Assembly: GCF_004359215.1 (NCBI RefSeq)
Contig: NC_090611.1
Coordinates: 4,312,470 to 4,336,976 of the forward strand
Direction of reading: 5' to 3'
DNA: 24,507 nucleotides
Source: Bremia lactucae
Lineage: Eukaryota > Oomycota > Peronosporomycetes > Peronosporales > Peronosporaceae
In this document: positions 10,382 through 19,054 of the stretch, piece by piece
Layout of the letters: every line of letters starts with the position of its first letter
Position numbering within the stretch: position 1 is the first letter of the stretch
Position numbers and translations under genes: made by a program
Notes under the pieces: model-generated
What the model was told of the DNA's origin: nothing
Database searches by the model: none
What the model saw: the letters and a program-made list of their open reading frames with translations, nothing else

Positions 10382-11460
10382 ATGAGTAGGCGGCGCACAA
10401 GAAGGACCTATATATCTACGTCAGTAGATGAAGATCGTTACGAGAACCTTAAAAGTACTAATACAGTCTTACTATACCTCTATAATGAAGGCCTTAGAGT
10501 TGACCTTATGTAGCTGAGACTTCTAAGCTTCTCAAAATCTTCCCCGTGAAGGTAAGGTGTCTTGAATCTTTACGTGCACGTCGTGTACGTAAAGATTCAA
10601 GACACCTCACCTTCACTGTTAGCAGTGCAGTTTGGCTAGTACTGTTATCAGCCCTAGCGAGAGTGCCTCGTCACATTGTGCGCAACAACTTCCTACGTAG
10701 AAAATCGAGATCGAAGCGGTTCTAAGCATGGCTCCTGAGTTGAACTGTGCCAATATAATTAAGGAAACAAATTACATTCGTTGTGAAGGCGGTAGTGAAG
10801 GCGGTAGTGAAGGCTTTGCTAAATCAGCTTGGGCAAAAGTCGACAAGCGCGCAACAGGACGTTGAACTCGAGCGACTGCGTCGCTTCGCTTTCACAAATG
10901 CCAAGTATTTTGTTGGTACAGACAACAAGTTTACAGAGTATTTGCAACGTTGCTATCTGAGATATCCATCATTCGGCGTCACAGCTCCATATGTGACGGT
11001 CGTCCAGAGCTCTGGTTTTGACAAGAGTCGGTTGCGCTATGATTTGGCACTCGAAGCTTTTGGTGGCTCGAAGGGGTCTGTCCAAAGCTTAGATATAAAA
11101 GCTCTACTCACGTGCGTAATGCAGCCATTCAGCAATTGTCGAGTACGACTGACGATTATTGGTATCCTTTTCTTCCTTCTCTGAAGACGATCGATTGTGC
11201 GCGAAGCTGNATATTGATTCAAGTTACAAAATCAGACACTCATTCGATTCGTCCGCTATCAACAAGAATGCGATGTTCTTTCCATGAGCAAATAATGATA
11301 TACCTATAAATGAAAAAAACCAAAGTAGTTTAAAATTAACATCATTCAAAGTTGTTTACTTAAATTTCCGATATTACCAAATCTTGTAATATCCAAGCAA
11401 CAAGACAACAGTTCTGTTGACTGGTTGGTTAAAAATCGAACCCGCCCATCGTTACAAAAC
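10382..11460 (+). pseudogene. Array copy 3: mosaic P-loop-like family pseudogene
   Basis: The 5' part matches copy 2: the palindrome, a TAG in TATGTAGCTGAG that ends the frame from the ATG, and CTTCTAAGC. From about 10629 onward it matches copy 4 almost exactly, including the 14-nt segment missing from copies 1-2 and two GGCGGTAGTGAA units. The second coding part runs from about 10783 to 11184 (133 codons) with PYVTVVQSSGFDKSRLRYDL. An N at 11210 replaces roughly 26 nt present in copies 2 and 4 (the segment with ATAATGGAAAGCC). No complete frame exists. The spacer follows to 11460. Confidence 0.6.
10546..10616. repeat. 71-nt near-perfect palindrome in array copy 3
   Basis: This has the same sequence and structure as the palindrome in copy 2, with 35-nt arms around one base. 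Sharing of the exact junction means a single origin followed by duplication or gene conversion. The GTAAGG in the left arm and TTAGCAG just after the right arm are 74 nt apart, the size of an oomycete intron. Splicing would remove the hairpin, but the flanking frames do not join into an open protein. Confidence 0.9.
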
Positions 11461-12533
11461 ATGAGTAAGCGGCGCACAAGGAGGACCTATATATCTGCGT
11501 CAGTAGATGAATCGTTACGTAGACCTTAAAAGTACTAATACAGTCTTACTATTTCTCTATAATGAAGGCCTTAGAGTTGACCCTATGAAGCTGAGACTTC
11601 TGAGCTTCTCAAAATCTTCCTCTGCACGTCGTGTACGTAAAGATTCAAGACACCTCACCTTCACTGTTAGCAGTGCAGTTTGGCTAGTACTGTTATCAGC
11701 CCTAGCGAGAGGTGCCTTGTCACATTGTGCGCAACAACTTCGTACGAAGAAAATCGAGATCAAAGCGGTTCTAAGCATGGCTCCTGAGTTGAACTGTGCC
11801 AATATAATTAAGGAAACAAATTACATTCGTTGTGAAGGCGGTAGTGAAGGCGGTAGTGAAGGCTTTGCTAAATCAGCTTGGGCAAAAGTCGACAAGCGCG
11901 CAACAGGACGTTGAACTCGAGCGACTGCGTCGCTTCGCTTTCACAAATGCCAAGTATTTTGTTGGTACAGACAACAAATTTACAGAGTATTTGCAACGTT
12001 GCTATCTGAGATATCCATCATTCGGCGTCACAGCTCCATATGTGACGGTCGTCCAGAGCTCTGGTTTTGACAAGAGTCGGTTGCGCTATGATTTGGCACT
12101 CGAAGCTTTTGGTGGCTCGAAGGGGTCTGTCCAAAGCTTAGATATAAAAGCTCTACTCACGTGCGTAATGCAGCCATTCAGCAATTGTCGAGTACGACTG
12201 ACGATTATTGGTATCCTTTTCTTCCTTCTCTGAAGACGATCGATTGTGCGCGAAGCTGGACATAATGGAAAGCCTTACACGATCATATTGATTCAAGTTA
12301 CAAAATCAGACACTCATTCGATTCGTCCGCTATCAACAAGAATGCGATGTTCTTTCCATGAGCAAATAATGATATACCTATAAATGAAAAAAACAAAGTA
12401 GTTTAAAATTAACATCATTCAAAGTTGTTTACTTAAATTTCCGATATTACCAAATTTTGTAATATCCAAGCAACAAGACAACAGTTCTGTTGACTGGTTG
12501 GTTAAAAATCGAACCCGCCCATCGTTACAAAAC
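11461..12533 (+). pseudogene. Array copy 4: P-loop-like family pseudogene, best preserved 5' part
   Basis: A 2-nt deletion breaks the frame from the ATG at 11461. A later ATG at 11507 opens 135 codons that read through TATGAAGCTGAG (no stop here). They contain HLTFTVSSAVWLVLLSALARG, a hydrophobic stretch that could be a membrane or internal signal segment, then KAVLSMAPELNC and a GSEGGSEG repeat. The frame ends at 11914 because of a shift at CAACAGGACG relative to copy 2. The P-loop-like part is in another frame (11832-12233) and is identical to copy 3 at protein level. Spacer fills 12234-12533. The 5' frame could be translated, but it lacks the P-loop half. Confidence 0.6.
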
Positions 12534-12800
12534 ATGAGTAGGCGGCGCACAAGGAGGACCTATATATCTGCGTCAGTAGATGAATCGTTACGTAGACCTT
12601 AAAAGTACTAATACAGTCTTACTATTTCTCTATAATGAAGGCCTTAGAGTTGACCCTATGCAGCTGAGACTTCTGAGCTTCTCAAAATCTTCCTCTGCAC
12701 GTAGTGTACGTGAAGTATCGAGACACCTCACCTTCACTGTTTGCAGTGCAGTTTGGCTAGTAGTGATATCAGTCCTAACGAAAGGAACTTTGCCGCATGA
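12534..12800 (+). pseudogene. Array copy 5: truncated 5' end of the unit
   Basis: The unit start, the 2-nt deletion and the later ATG (12580) are as in copy 4. The frame runs 74 codons (LTFTVCSAVWLVVISVLTKG) to a TGA at 12802-12804. Similarity to other copies fades at about 12800, before the P-loop-like half. The copy is more diverged than copies 2-4 (VREVSRHL instead of VRKDSRHL), which suggests it is the oldest member and marks the original array edge. Confidence 0.6.
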
Positions 12801-12950
12801 ATAGTTACCGGACTAATACTCGCTAATTTTTTGAATGTCTCAGAGCGGTTTCTGTATTATACCATAAAAACACTTGTACAAATCGGCGATGGGAAATCTG
12901 CATGCCAACTGATATGAGTTAAATATATACTCAATAATAGGCGGCACCTC

Positions 12951-13042
12951 ACGTTATGAGCCCAAAGAATCGCGGTGTACCCCACGCTATGAGCCCAAAG
13001 AATCGCGATGTACCCCACCACGATTCTTTGGGCTTATAACGT
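12951..13042. repeat. 33-nt tandem repeat with an inverted third copy
   Basis: Two adjacent 33-nt units (12951-12983 and 12984-13016, 31 of 33 identical, core TATGAGCCCAAAGAATCGCG) are followed after 4 nt by a reverse complement of the first 22 nt (13021-13042, 21 of 22 matching). This terminal inverted arrangement resembles the ends of a small non-autonomous DNA transposon or an internally deleted one. No coding sequence or clear target-site duplication is seen. Confidence 0.75.
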
Positions 13043-13437
13043 ATTAAAATAAAAGTAATTCGCTTATGCAAAAAAATTTGTTGAAGAAAAACTTAAATAA
13101 ATTCTTAGTCAGCTTTTAATTTCCGAAGACTAACTAACATGCATGCTAAAGAATTTTGTTTATCCCGATCGATCATAAACAGTCAATCTGGTGCGGGCGC
13201 TCTTGACTTGCACAATTTTTAGATTCCTTTGTGTTTTATTGTCTTTTTCAATGTCATTTTTCGTTTTGTAAGCTGAAATATCCAACAAATAAGCGGTGAA
13301 TATGTAATGCTACAATTTATTTCCCATGTCAGTCTGAACATTCACAAAAGTCGGATTGCACGCAAAATTTACAGCAGCTAATTCCTTAAAAAATGACAGG
13401 TTCGTCGATCGCATACTAGTCGCTCGTCTTATTATTA
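13043..13437. other. AT-rich intergenic region upstream of eIF2A
   Basis: No open frame or RNA gene is recognisable. It should contain the eIF2A promoter. The last 50 nt before the ATG are less AT-rich (GTTCGTCGATCGCATACTAG), as is common around oomycete transcription starts, but no clear initiator consensus could be fixed. Confidence 0.3.
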
Positions 13438-15436
13438 ATGGTTTGTGCGCATCGCTTCATGGCTTATACAGATAACATTGGCAGTGTACCGCGCACCAAG
13501 TTCTTTCTTCGCGGAAGGAATGGTATTGAGGTCTTATGGGGCCCTCCATCCTCGAGCAAGGACGAGGTGAAAATCGAGCCTGATGAGCGCTTTGAGTCTT
13601 TAGCTTCTGCTGACCTCATGGAATTCACAGAGGACGGAGAACTAGTCGTACTCGTGCGTACAGCATCTGGCTTTACAGTGCGCCATGCGGACACGGGCGC
13701 CCTAGTGACAGAAGTAGCCAACCCCGGTATCCACGCAGTGGCGTGGTCTCCTCTGGGCTCGCAATTGCTCACATGGCAGCGTCCTCAGAAAGACTCAGAC
13801 GCGGGCAATCTCATTGTGTGGGATGCTGCAACAGGCCAGGATCTCGCGCGGTTCCACCACAAATCCTACACTCGTGATGTATGACTTCGAACCAATTGAA
13901 ATGGACCGAATTGTGTGGCTAATAACGACTGAAATGCACGTAGAAATGGCCGGTACTTCAATGGACTTCGGATGAGACGATTTGTGCTCGTCAGAGCGCA
14001 AATGGCGTCGTCCTGTACCATGGTCGGGACATTCCATCGGGCTCAATTGGCCACATTCATGAACCGGTACGTGTGTACTTCCACAGAAGCGGCGTATACT
14101 ATACACTGATCCTATGTTGCTGTATCAGTCTGTAAGCAACTTTAGTGTCGCTCCTGCCAGTGCTCCATATAAAGTGGCCATATTTGTTCCAGAGAAAAAA
14201 GGAAAGCCGGCAAGTGTCAAGATTTATCAATTCCCGAATCACTTGGACGCTCCAATTGCATCAAAAAGCTTTTATAAAGCACAGGACGTGACGCTCAAGT
14301 GGTCACCAACGGGCAGTGCGTTGATCATTGAAACACGCACGGACATTGATACGTCTGGGAAGTCGTATTATGGCGAAACAGGTCTCTTTTTTCTCCAGAG
14401 CGATGGAGAGTACGATTGCATTGTCCCGCTAACAAAAGAAGGAACGGTACATGATGTTGCGTGGGACCCCACTGGTCGCGGCTTTGTCGTCATTGCGGGC
14501 GCGATGCCAGCTCATGCTACGCTCTATGATATTAAAGCGCTTCCAATTTTTGAGTTTGGTGCCGCTCCACGAAACCACGTGAGTTGGAGCCCTCATGGAC
14601 GATTCCTATGTCTTGCTGGCTTTGGAAATCTACGTGGTGACATGGACTTTTGGGAACGCAATAAGCTTAAAAAACTCGGCTCGGCATCGTCGAATGCAGC
14701 CACAACATTTGCGTGGTCGCCCGACAGTCGATACTTTACCACAGCCACGACGTTTCCGCGTCTACGCGTCGACAATGGGTTTAAAGTCTTTCGTTACGAT
14801 GGTTCGGGACCAATTTACCAAGAAGAACGTAAAGAGCTCTACGATCTCAAATTCCGTCCAGCAGCGCTCGAAACGTATCCAAATCGGCCTCAGTCTCCGC
14901 GCCGAAAAGGCGAAGCTGCAGGATTTGGCTCGCTTACGGACCCTCAAGCTGCTACAAAGCGACAAGCGTACCGACCTCCAAACTCGACAGGAGCGCTTGC
15001 TGCTATGATGCGCAAGGATGAAGGAGGTTCGCAGAAACTTGACCGTAACAAGTATGCGGTATCTCGTACAATTGGTTTGTCGATTCCAGGTGCTGCTAGT
15101 CGTCCAATACCTGGAATGGCCTTGGTTGCTGGGCCTAAGAAGCTAAGTAAGAGTGCTCGAAAGAAGAAGGCACAAGAAGCTGCTGAAGCGAAAGCGGCCG
15201 TTGAAAAAGCACTTGCTAAAGTTGCACCCGTTCTGGAAGAGCAAACAAATGTGTGTCTACTGGCACTAACGCCTGAAGAAAAAGCCAAAAAGGAAAAAAA
15301 CTTGCTAAAGAAACTCAAGCAAATTGATGCTATTAAAGCAAAACAAGAGGTAGGCGAATCTCTGAATCCGGATCAGCTCCAGAAGCTCACTACGGAACAG
15401 TCACTACGTGACGAAGTTAGCGCGCTTTCTTTATAA
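13438..15436 (+). CDS. EIF2A: Eukaryotic translation initiation factor 2A (eIF2A)
   Basis: Three exons: 13438-13878, 13944-14066 and 14129-15436. The introns are 13879-13943 (65 nt, with a CTAATAAC branch site) and 14067-14128 (62 nt), both GT-AG and phase 0. The protein is about 623 aa, close to the usual 580-640. The N-terminal three quarters form the WD-like beta-propeller of the family. Diagnostic segments are AVAWSPLGSQLLTWQRP, TSDETICAR, PYKVAIFVPEKKG, SYYGETGLFF, FEFGAAPRNHVSWSPHGR, LAGFGNLRGDMDFWE and TFPRLRVDNGFKVFRY. The AYRPP motif follows, then a Lys/Ala-rich region and a C-terminal coiled coil (KKEKNLLKKLKQIDAIKAKQ). eIF2A binds 40S subunits and initiator tRNA in the cytoplasm and supports alternative initiation. 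The ATG at 13438 is the first in frame; a second Met is at codon 8. The gene is intact and converges on the next gene, with 109 bp between stops. Confidence 0.93.
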
Positions 15437-15545
15437 AGAGCTGAAGCTTTAAGGCTGTAGATAAAGGACCTAGAGGGTAACGATTGTTAAAATGGTCGTG
15501 CCAATCGTGTCGGGTGCAGATCTTTTCCAGTTGATTTCAAAGTAA

Positions 15546-16575
15546 TCAGTACGTAGCCTTCGAATGGACTTGACAGACGTAGTGTGACCACTGAGCTGAT
15601 GGCAAGGGAGGTGGAGGCACAAAATGCTTCCGTTTTAGCATTAGTGAAAAAAAAACACGGGAAAGAAATGTAATCAAAAAGGGAAGGCTTACCGGTGGGA
15701 TAGTTGAAGCTCCAGGGGTGTAGGGAGGAACAATGTAAAAGTCCCATGCTCGTCGGATCTGAATCAATGCTTCAAGAGTCAATGTTTCTGGATTGAGTCT
15801 TTGCATACACAATTCGCTTTCTTGCATTTGACTCGTAGCACTTGTTTTGTCTTGAATAGGTGGCGATGTAGAGGCTATCGCTTTACCCCTTTCATCCGTC
15901 GCAGAATTTACTTTGTCACGTGTTTTCAATTCTACAGCACGACGGATGCTTGCGTCCGCTCGACGACGCAGTTTCAATTTCTTGCGATAAGCCTGCTTAA
16001 AGCATTCTTTGTTCAAAAGATTCGACACGACTTTAAGCTTAATTAAACCACACCTTTTTCTTGTCGACACGTATTGCAAATGCTCGAAGCTTAGCGAGCT
16101 GCTTTGCAGTAAAAAAACCATTCGTGGCGTTAAGTGCATCAAGTTGCGACTTGATTGCTTCGCACGACGCAATTTTTTGCTCGTGCTGTACACAAAGTTG
16201 AGAATTTTCGACATTTGACACGGCCAATTGGTTCTCGAGTGTTGCTAATTCTGTCGCTGCTACTTTTAGCTGTGCCACTAGATTCTGAGCCTGTGCAACG
16301 CGACGTCGTAATATTCTTAATGGAGGCTCACTAAAATCTTCCGCCGTCTTTTTCGAGCTCGTTGCGGGATTGCAGTGGATTCGCTCGAACGAGTCTAGCC
16401 ACTGCTGTTCTGCGTTTAATATCGGACGAGGTACGAAGCGAGGAAAGAAGCCAAAAGACGGACGTAAAGGCTGCAAAAATGGATGGAATGGAGCATAAAT
16501 TGGCCGTGGTGGTGGCACAAACACTGGACGTGCCCATGGTCCACGTGGAGGCCATCGAGGTGGAGGCCGTTGCAT
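15546..16575 (-). CDS. PDCD7: PDCD7-like U11/U12 (minor spliceosome) snRNP 59K protein
   Basis: Proposed exons on the minus strand: 16575-16054, 15992-15693 and 15626-15546, giving about 300 aa. The N-terminus is Pro/Arg-rich (MQRPPPRWPPRGPWARP), followed by a central helical region with coiled-coil character (about residues 85-165) and a basic RKKLKLRRRAD helix. The diagnostic part is the C-terminus: LEALIQIRRAWDFYIVP, then FVPPPPLPSAQW. It matches the conserved PDCD7 ending with ALIQIR..WD.Y.VP and PPLPS..W. Human PDCD7 is a component of the U11/U12 di-snRNP in the nucleus. Intron 2 (15627-15692, GTAAGC...AAG, 66 nt) has no stop and is a multiple of three, so retention would only insert 22 residues. 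Intron 1 is less sure: 15993-16053 (61 nt) is preferred, but a donor 15-20 nt upstream paired with another acceptor also keeps the frame. Confidence 0.8.
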
Positions 16576-16666
16576 AAATGCTGTTCGAATAACTGTATTT
16601 TAAGAATTTATCAATTTCGAATTTGGTATTCCTCCTAATGACAGACGTGCATGGCGAGCTACTTAA
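16576..16666. promoter_or_regulatory. Short bidirectional promoter region
   Basis: Only about 91 bp (or 112 bp to the second ATG) separate the divergent start codons of the PDCD7-like gene and the coiled-coil gene. Both promoters must lie here or within the genes. The sequence includes ATCAATTTCGAATTTGG and GTATTCCTCC, weakly reminiscent of oomycete initiator elements, but no element can be assigned with confidence. Confidence 0.4.
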
Positions 16667-18070
16667 ATGTGTACTGCAGCTGGCAGCATGCAGCGACAAG
16701 GTGCATCCACGATTACACAAGCATACGTTCTCGATGATTTAAATGAATTGACTTCATTTTTGCCTGAAGCTCCGAATGACGGACGCGATGTTGGGAAATT
16801 ATCTCACCCGTATGCAACGTGACCTACCAGCGTCTGGGTTGCCGCATTTAACCTCCAAGCTAGCAGTGGTGCCAGCGAATCCTGTGCGTCCGGCACAAAC
16901 ATTGGAGGAAAAATTCGAGGAAGCTTTTGATCAAGGAATGGAAGCCACAGAACGTCTCGAGGTCACTAAGTCGCGACTAGAGAAGGAGCTAAAGCGCCGC
17001 TCGCAGAATGTTCGTCGATTTTGTAAGGAGTGATGGTCCGATTGCTATAAAAGTCTAATTGTGGCTTTTTAGTTTCGAGATTTGGTGAAAAGTCGAAATA
17101 CTGACATACAAGAGGAGTATGCTCGTATGCTGAAGGAACTGGACGACCAGGTCGAGTCGTTGGACCACGAGATTGCCAAGGAAAGAGAAATCAATGCTGA
17201 TCGAGTTAAGAGAAAGCGTACAGTCGATTGTGAGAAAAAGGCGATCAAGAAACGGCAACTCGAAGGAGAGAGCACGATATTAAAGGAGCAACTAGATGGC
17301 GTCACGTCTGAGATTCAACACTTGCAACGAGTGTTTGCCATGCTCGAAAAAGAAGACGAAAGCCAGGAGAGTGAGAATGAAACGTTTAATGCTCAGACCG
17401 GAAAGGAACGACAGCGGCTGGAGGACGAACGAGCTGAGAATGAAATTATCGAGTTGCAACAAGAAATTGTGCTGCTGAAGGAGGCGCAAGAAGCGATTGC
17501 TGACAAAATTAATGTACGTCGAATGAAAACTGTTTCAATCATTGTGTTTGCTAACGACTTTACAGAAACAATCGCTGAAGGCTCAGTACGAAGAAGAAAA
17601 ACAAGACGTGGTGGAAGAAATCGCTCATGTTAGTATGATGTCTCCATTTGTTCAGCTGCCCCTTTGTCGTTTTGAATCTTCTTGTTATAGCTGCAAACCG
17701 TGGCAGATGATTTATCCCTTCAAATTCATTCCAATGGGGTTCGACTGCGTTCGTTGCTGCGGACACTTGCGCCTTCTCCAGGCATTGGAACGCTCATGAC
17801 GCGTCTATATCAGCAACTATGCCACGAGACCCATCAAATGGCTCCTTTAGATGTATCTCCGACGCCTCACAGAACGGTCGACTTCAAAGCTTTTCTAAAT
17901 GTAAGTCAATTGTACGTTATGGTAGGATTGTTTTATAGTAACCCATATGTGTCTATGATCGACAGAGTTGTCCAAGCTTTGAAGAAGGCAACCAAGCGAT
18001 TAAGGAACTTAAAAAGTTGCAGCTCATTCATTGTTATGAGTCCAGCGGAATTATTGCATTGGCCGACTAA
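16667..18070 (+). CDS. Coiled-coil protein of unknown function (five exons, probable frameshift)
   Basis: Proposed exons: 16667 (or ATG 16688)-17022, 17080-17513, 17566-17628, 17691-17900 and 17966-18070. The introns are 57, 52, 62 and 65 nt, GT-AG, with CTAATT or CTAACGA branch sites in the first two. From 16688 the product would be about 381 aa. The first part reads VLDDLNELTSFLPEAPND and breaks near 16770-16785 (GATGTTGGGAAA). One base fewer there would join it to GNYLTRMQRDLPASGLPHL in the next frame. Alternatively translation starts at ATG 16776. A long charged coiled coil follows (exon 2 and exon 3, heptads rich in Glu, Lys and Leu), then a mostly helical C-terminus ending IKELKKLQLIHCYESSGIIALAD, which could be a small winged-helix. 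I do not recognise the family; a cytoskeletal, kinetochore or centrosomal role is possible but not shown. Its stop is 29 bp from that of the next gene. Confidence 0.7.
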
Positions 18071-18099
18071 TTTGCGTGCTTGAGGATCAATGTCGTCAA

Positions 18100-18903
18100 T
18101 TATAATTTACTAGACTTCTTAGTTAATTGCTTCTGGCATTCCTTGATCGTAGTCAATAAATCACCCGATGCAACAAGATGATCGAGTTGTTTAAACTCAC
18201 GATCTAGCGCTTCTTGAATCTGCGGAGCGCTTTGATGACGTAAAAGTGACTTGTATAATGGAAGAAGCTTCTTGTTTGAACAATTTGTTACGAGTACCGT
18301 GAGTTCTTGTAACACGGTATTTAAAAACCCGTGTGTAGGAACCACACTTCCCACGAGCTTTGCAAGTAGCGCGTCTTGAGCATTGTAGACCTTGGAACGG
18401 ATCAGCAAGTTCGCTGCTACAGTGGGCCCTAGGAAGTGCGGGAACGTATACGACGATGCAAATTCCGGCATAATTCCAGCACGTAGAAAAGGTGTCCAAA
18501 ACGTGGCTGACGCAGCTGCGTAGACGAGATCAAAATGCATGAGCATCGTGACCCCAATGCCGACGGCGGGGCCATTTACTGCCGCGACGAGGAGCTTCTT
18601 GCACTTCAGCATTGTGTGCAAAAACGTGAAGACGGGACTTTGCGAGAATGGACGCAATGAGTTGTCGCTTAAAAGAAAAGCTAACTCGTTCATGTCCGCG
18701 CCACTGGTGAAGTAATCGCCATGGCCTGTGAGGACAAACGCGTGCAGCGAATCGTCGGCTTCAAACTTTTTCAGTGCAGCCGTTAGCTGTTCGTACATAG
18801 CGTCGTTGAATGCGTTTCTGGTCGAAGGACGGCAGAGCTCGGCGACGTAGATGCTTCCTGCATGCACATGACAGCGGACCACGGACTTGTGCTGGGTACT
18901 CAT
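18100..18903 (-). CDS. Peroxisomal enoyl-CoA delta isomerase/hydratase-family protein
   Basis: A single-exon gene of 267 aa starting at ATG 18903 (MSTQHKS). The open frame extends to 18927, but only from a TTG. It has the crotonase fold signatures: RPSTRNAFNDAMYEQL near residues 25-40, oxyanion-hole segment TSGADMNEL, AAVNGPAVGIGVTML, and GIMPEFASSYTFPHFLGP. The Glu in the last segment sits where delta3,delta2-enoyl-CoA isomerases (ECI/PECI) have their catalytic acid, and SSYTFP is typical of that subgroup. The protein ends in SKL, the classical PTS1 peroxisome signal, so it likely isomerises double bonds during peroxisomal beta-oxidation of unsaturated fatty acids. No N-terminal acyl-CoA-binding domain is present. 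The gene is intact and converges on the coiled-coil gene. Its upstream region is a transposon-relic area. Confidence 0.87.
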   Translation of the reverse strand: MSTQHKSVVRCHVHAGSIYVAELCRPSTRNAFNDAMYEQLTAALKKFEADDSLHAFVLTGHGDYFTSGADMNELAFLLSDNSLRPFSQSPVFTFLHTMLKCKKLLVAAVNGPAVGIGVTMLMHFDLVYAAASATFWTPFLRAGIMPEFASSYTFPHFLGPTVAANLLIRSKVYNAQDALLAKLVGSVVPTHGFLNTVLQELTVLVTNCSNKKLLPLYKSLLRHQSAPQIQEALDREFKQLDHLVASGDLLTTIKECQKQLTKKSSKL

Positions 18904-19054
18904 TGGTATTAACGACAAGATATACAAACGATTTGATGTTACCCACTTTAATAAGTCTTACATCGAACGAAGACGTAACATATCTGATGGGTTGTGATTA
19001 CTGCCAGCTATTTGTCTGCAGATTGAATATTCTGAGAGAAAGGGATAAAAACGG
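18904..19054. promoter_or_regulatory. Upstream region of the isomerase gene
   Basis: This should hold the isomerase promoter on the minus strand. It is AT-rich with no recognisable element, and it is bordered at about 19055 by a relic of the tandem-array unit. Confidence 0.35.

Larger units (their letters stand above)
8347..12800 (+). repeat. Tandem array of five ~1.08-kb direct repeats
   Basis: The unit begins at an ATG followed by AGTAGGCGGCGC, found at 9299, 10382, 11461 (AGTAAGC variant) and 12534. The periods are therefore 1083, 1079 and 1073 nt. Copy 1 lacks roughly its first 115 nt, replaced by the LINE 5' end. Copy 5 stops about 265 nt in. Each unit has about 700 nt of formerly coding sequence and about 300 nt of AT-rich spacer containing CCTATAAATG, and each begins with its own start. 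Copies 1 and 2 share a 14-nt deletion (relative to 11677-11690), copies 2 and 3 share an inserted palindrome arm, and copies 4 and 5 share a 2-nt deletion near their starts. These markers let the copies be sorted. None keeps one unbroken frame. Confidence 0.9.

Noticed and set aside
11507..11914. Secreted RxLR-type effector in the array
   Set aside because: A hydrophobic stretch exists, but it is internal (about residues 50-70), with no N-terminal signal peptide, no RxLR or LFLAK motif, and frames broken in every copy.
8347..12800. CRISPR-like or satellite array
   Set aside because: The units are about 1.08 kb with coding remnants and no short repeat-spacer pattern. The genome is eukaryotic, and a pseudogene tandem array fits better.
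14593..15318. Antisense and out-of-frame open frames over eIF2A exon 3
   Set aside because: They are shadows of a well-conserved coding exon, with no domains of their own.
17542..18083. Alternative plus-strand frames reading through introns of the coiled-coil gene
   Set aside because: They pass through GT-AG introns or continue out of phase. The spliced model gives coherent helical protein across every junction.
18904..18927. Longer isomerase start at 18927
   Set aside because: That codon is TTG, and the first ATG is at 18903. The extra eight residues have no counterpart in the family and would not be needed for PTS1 targeting.
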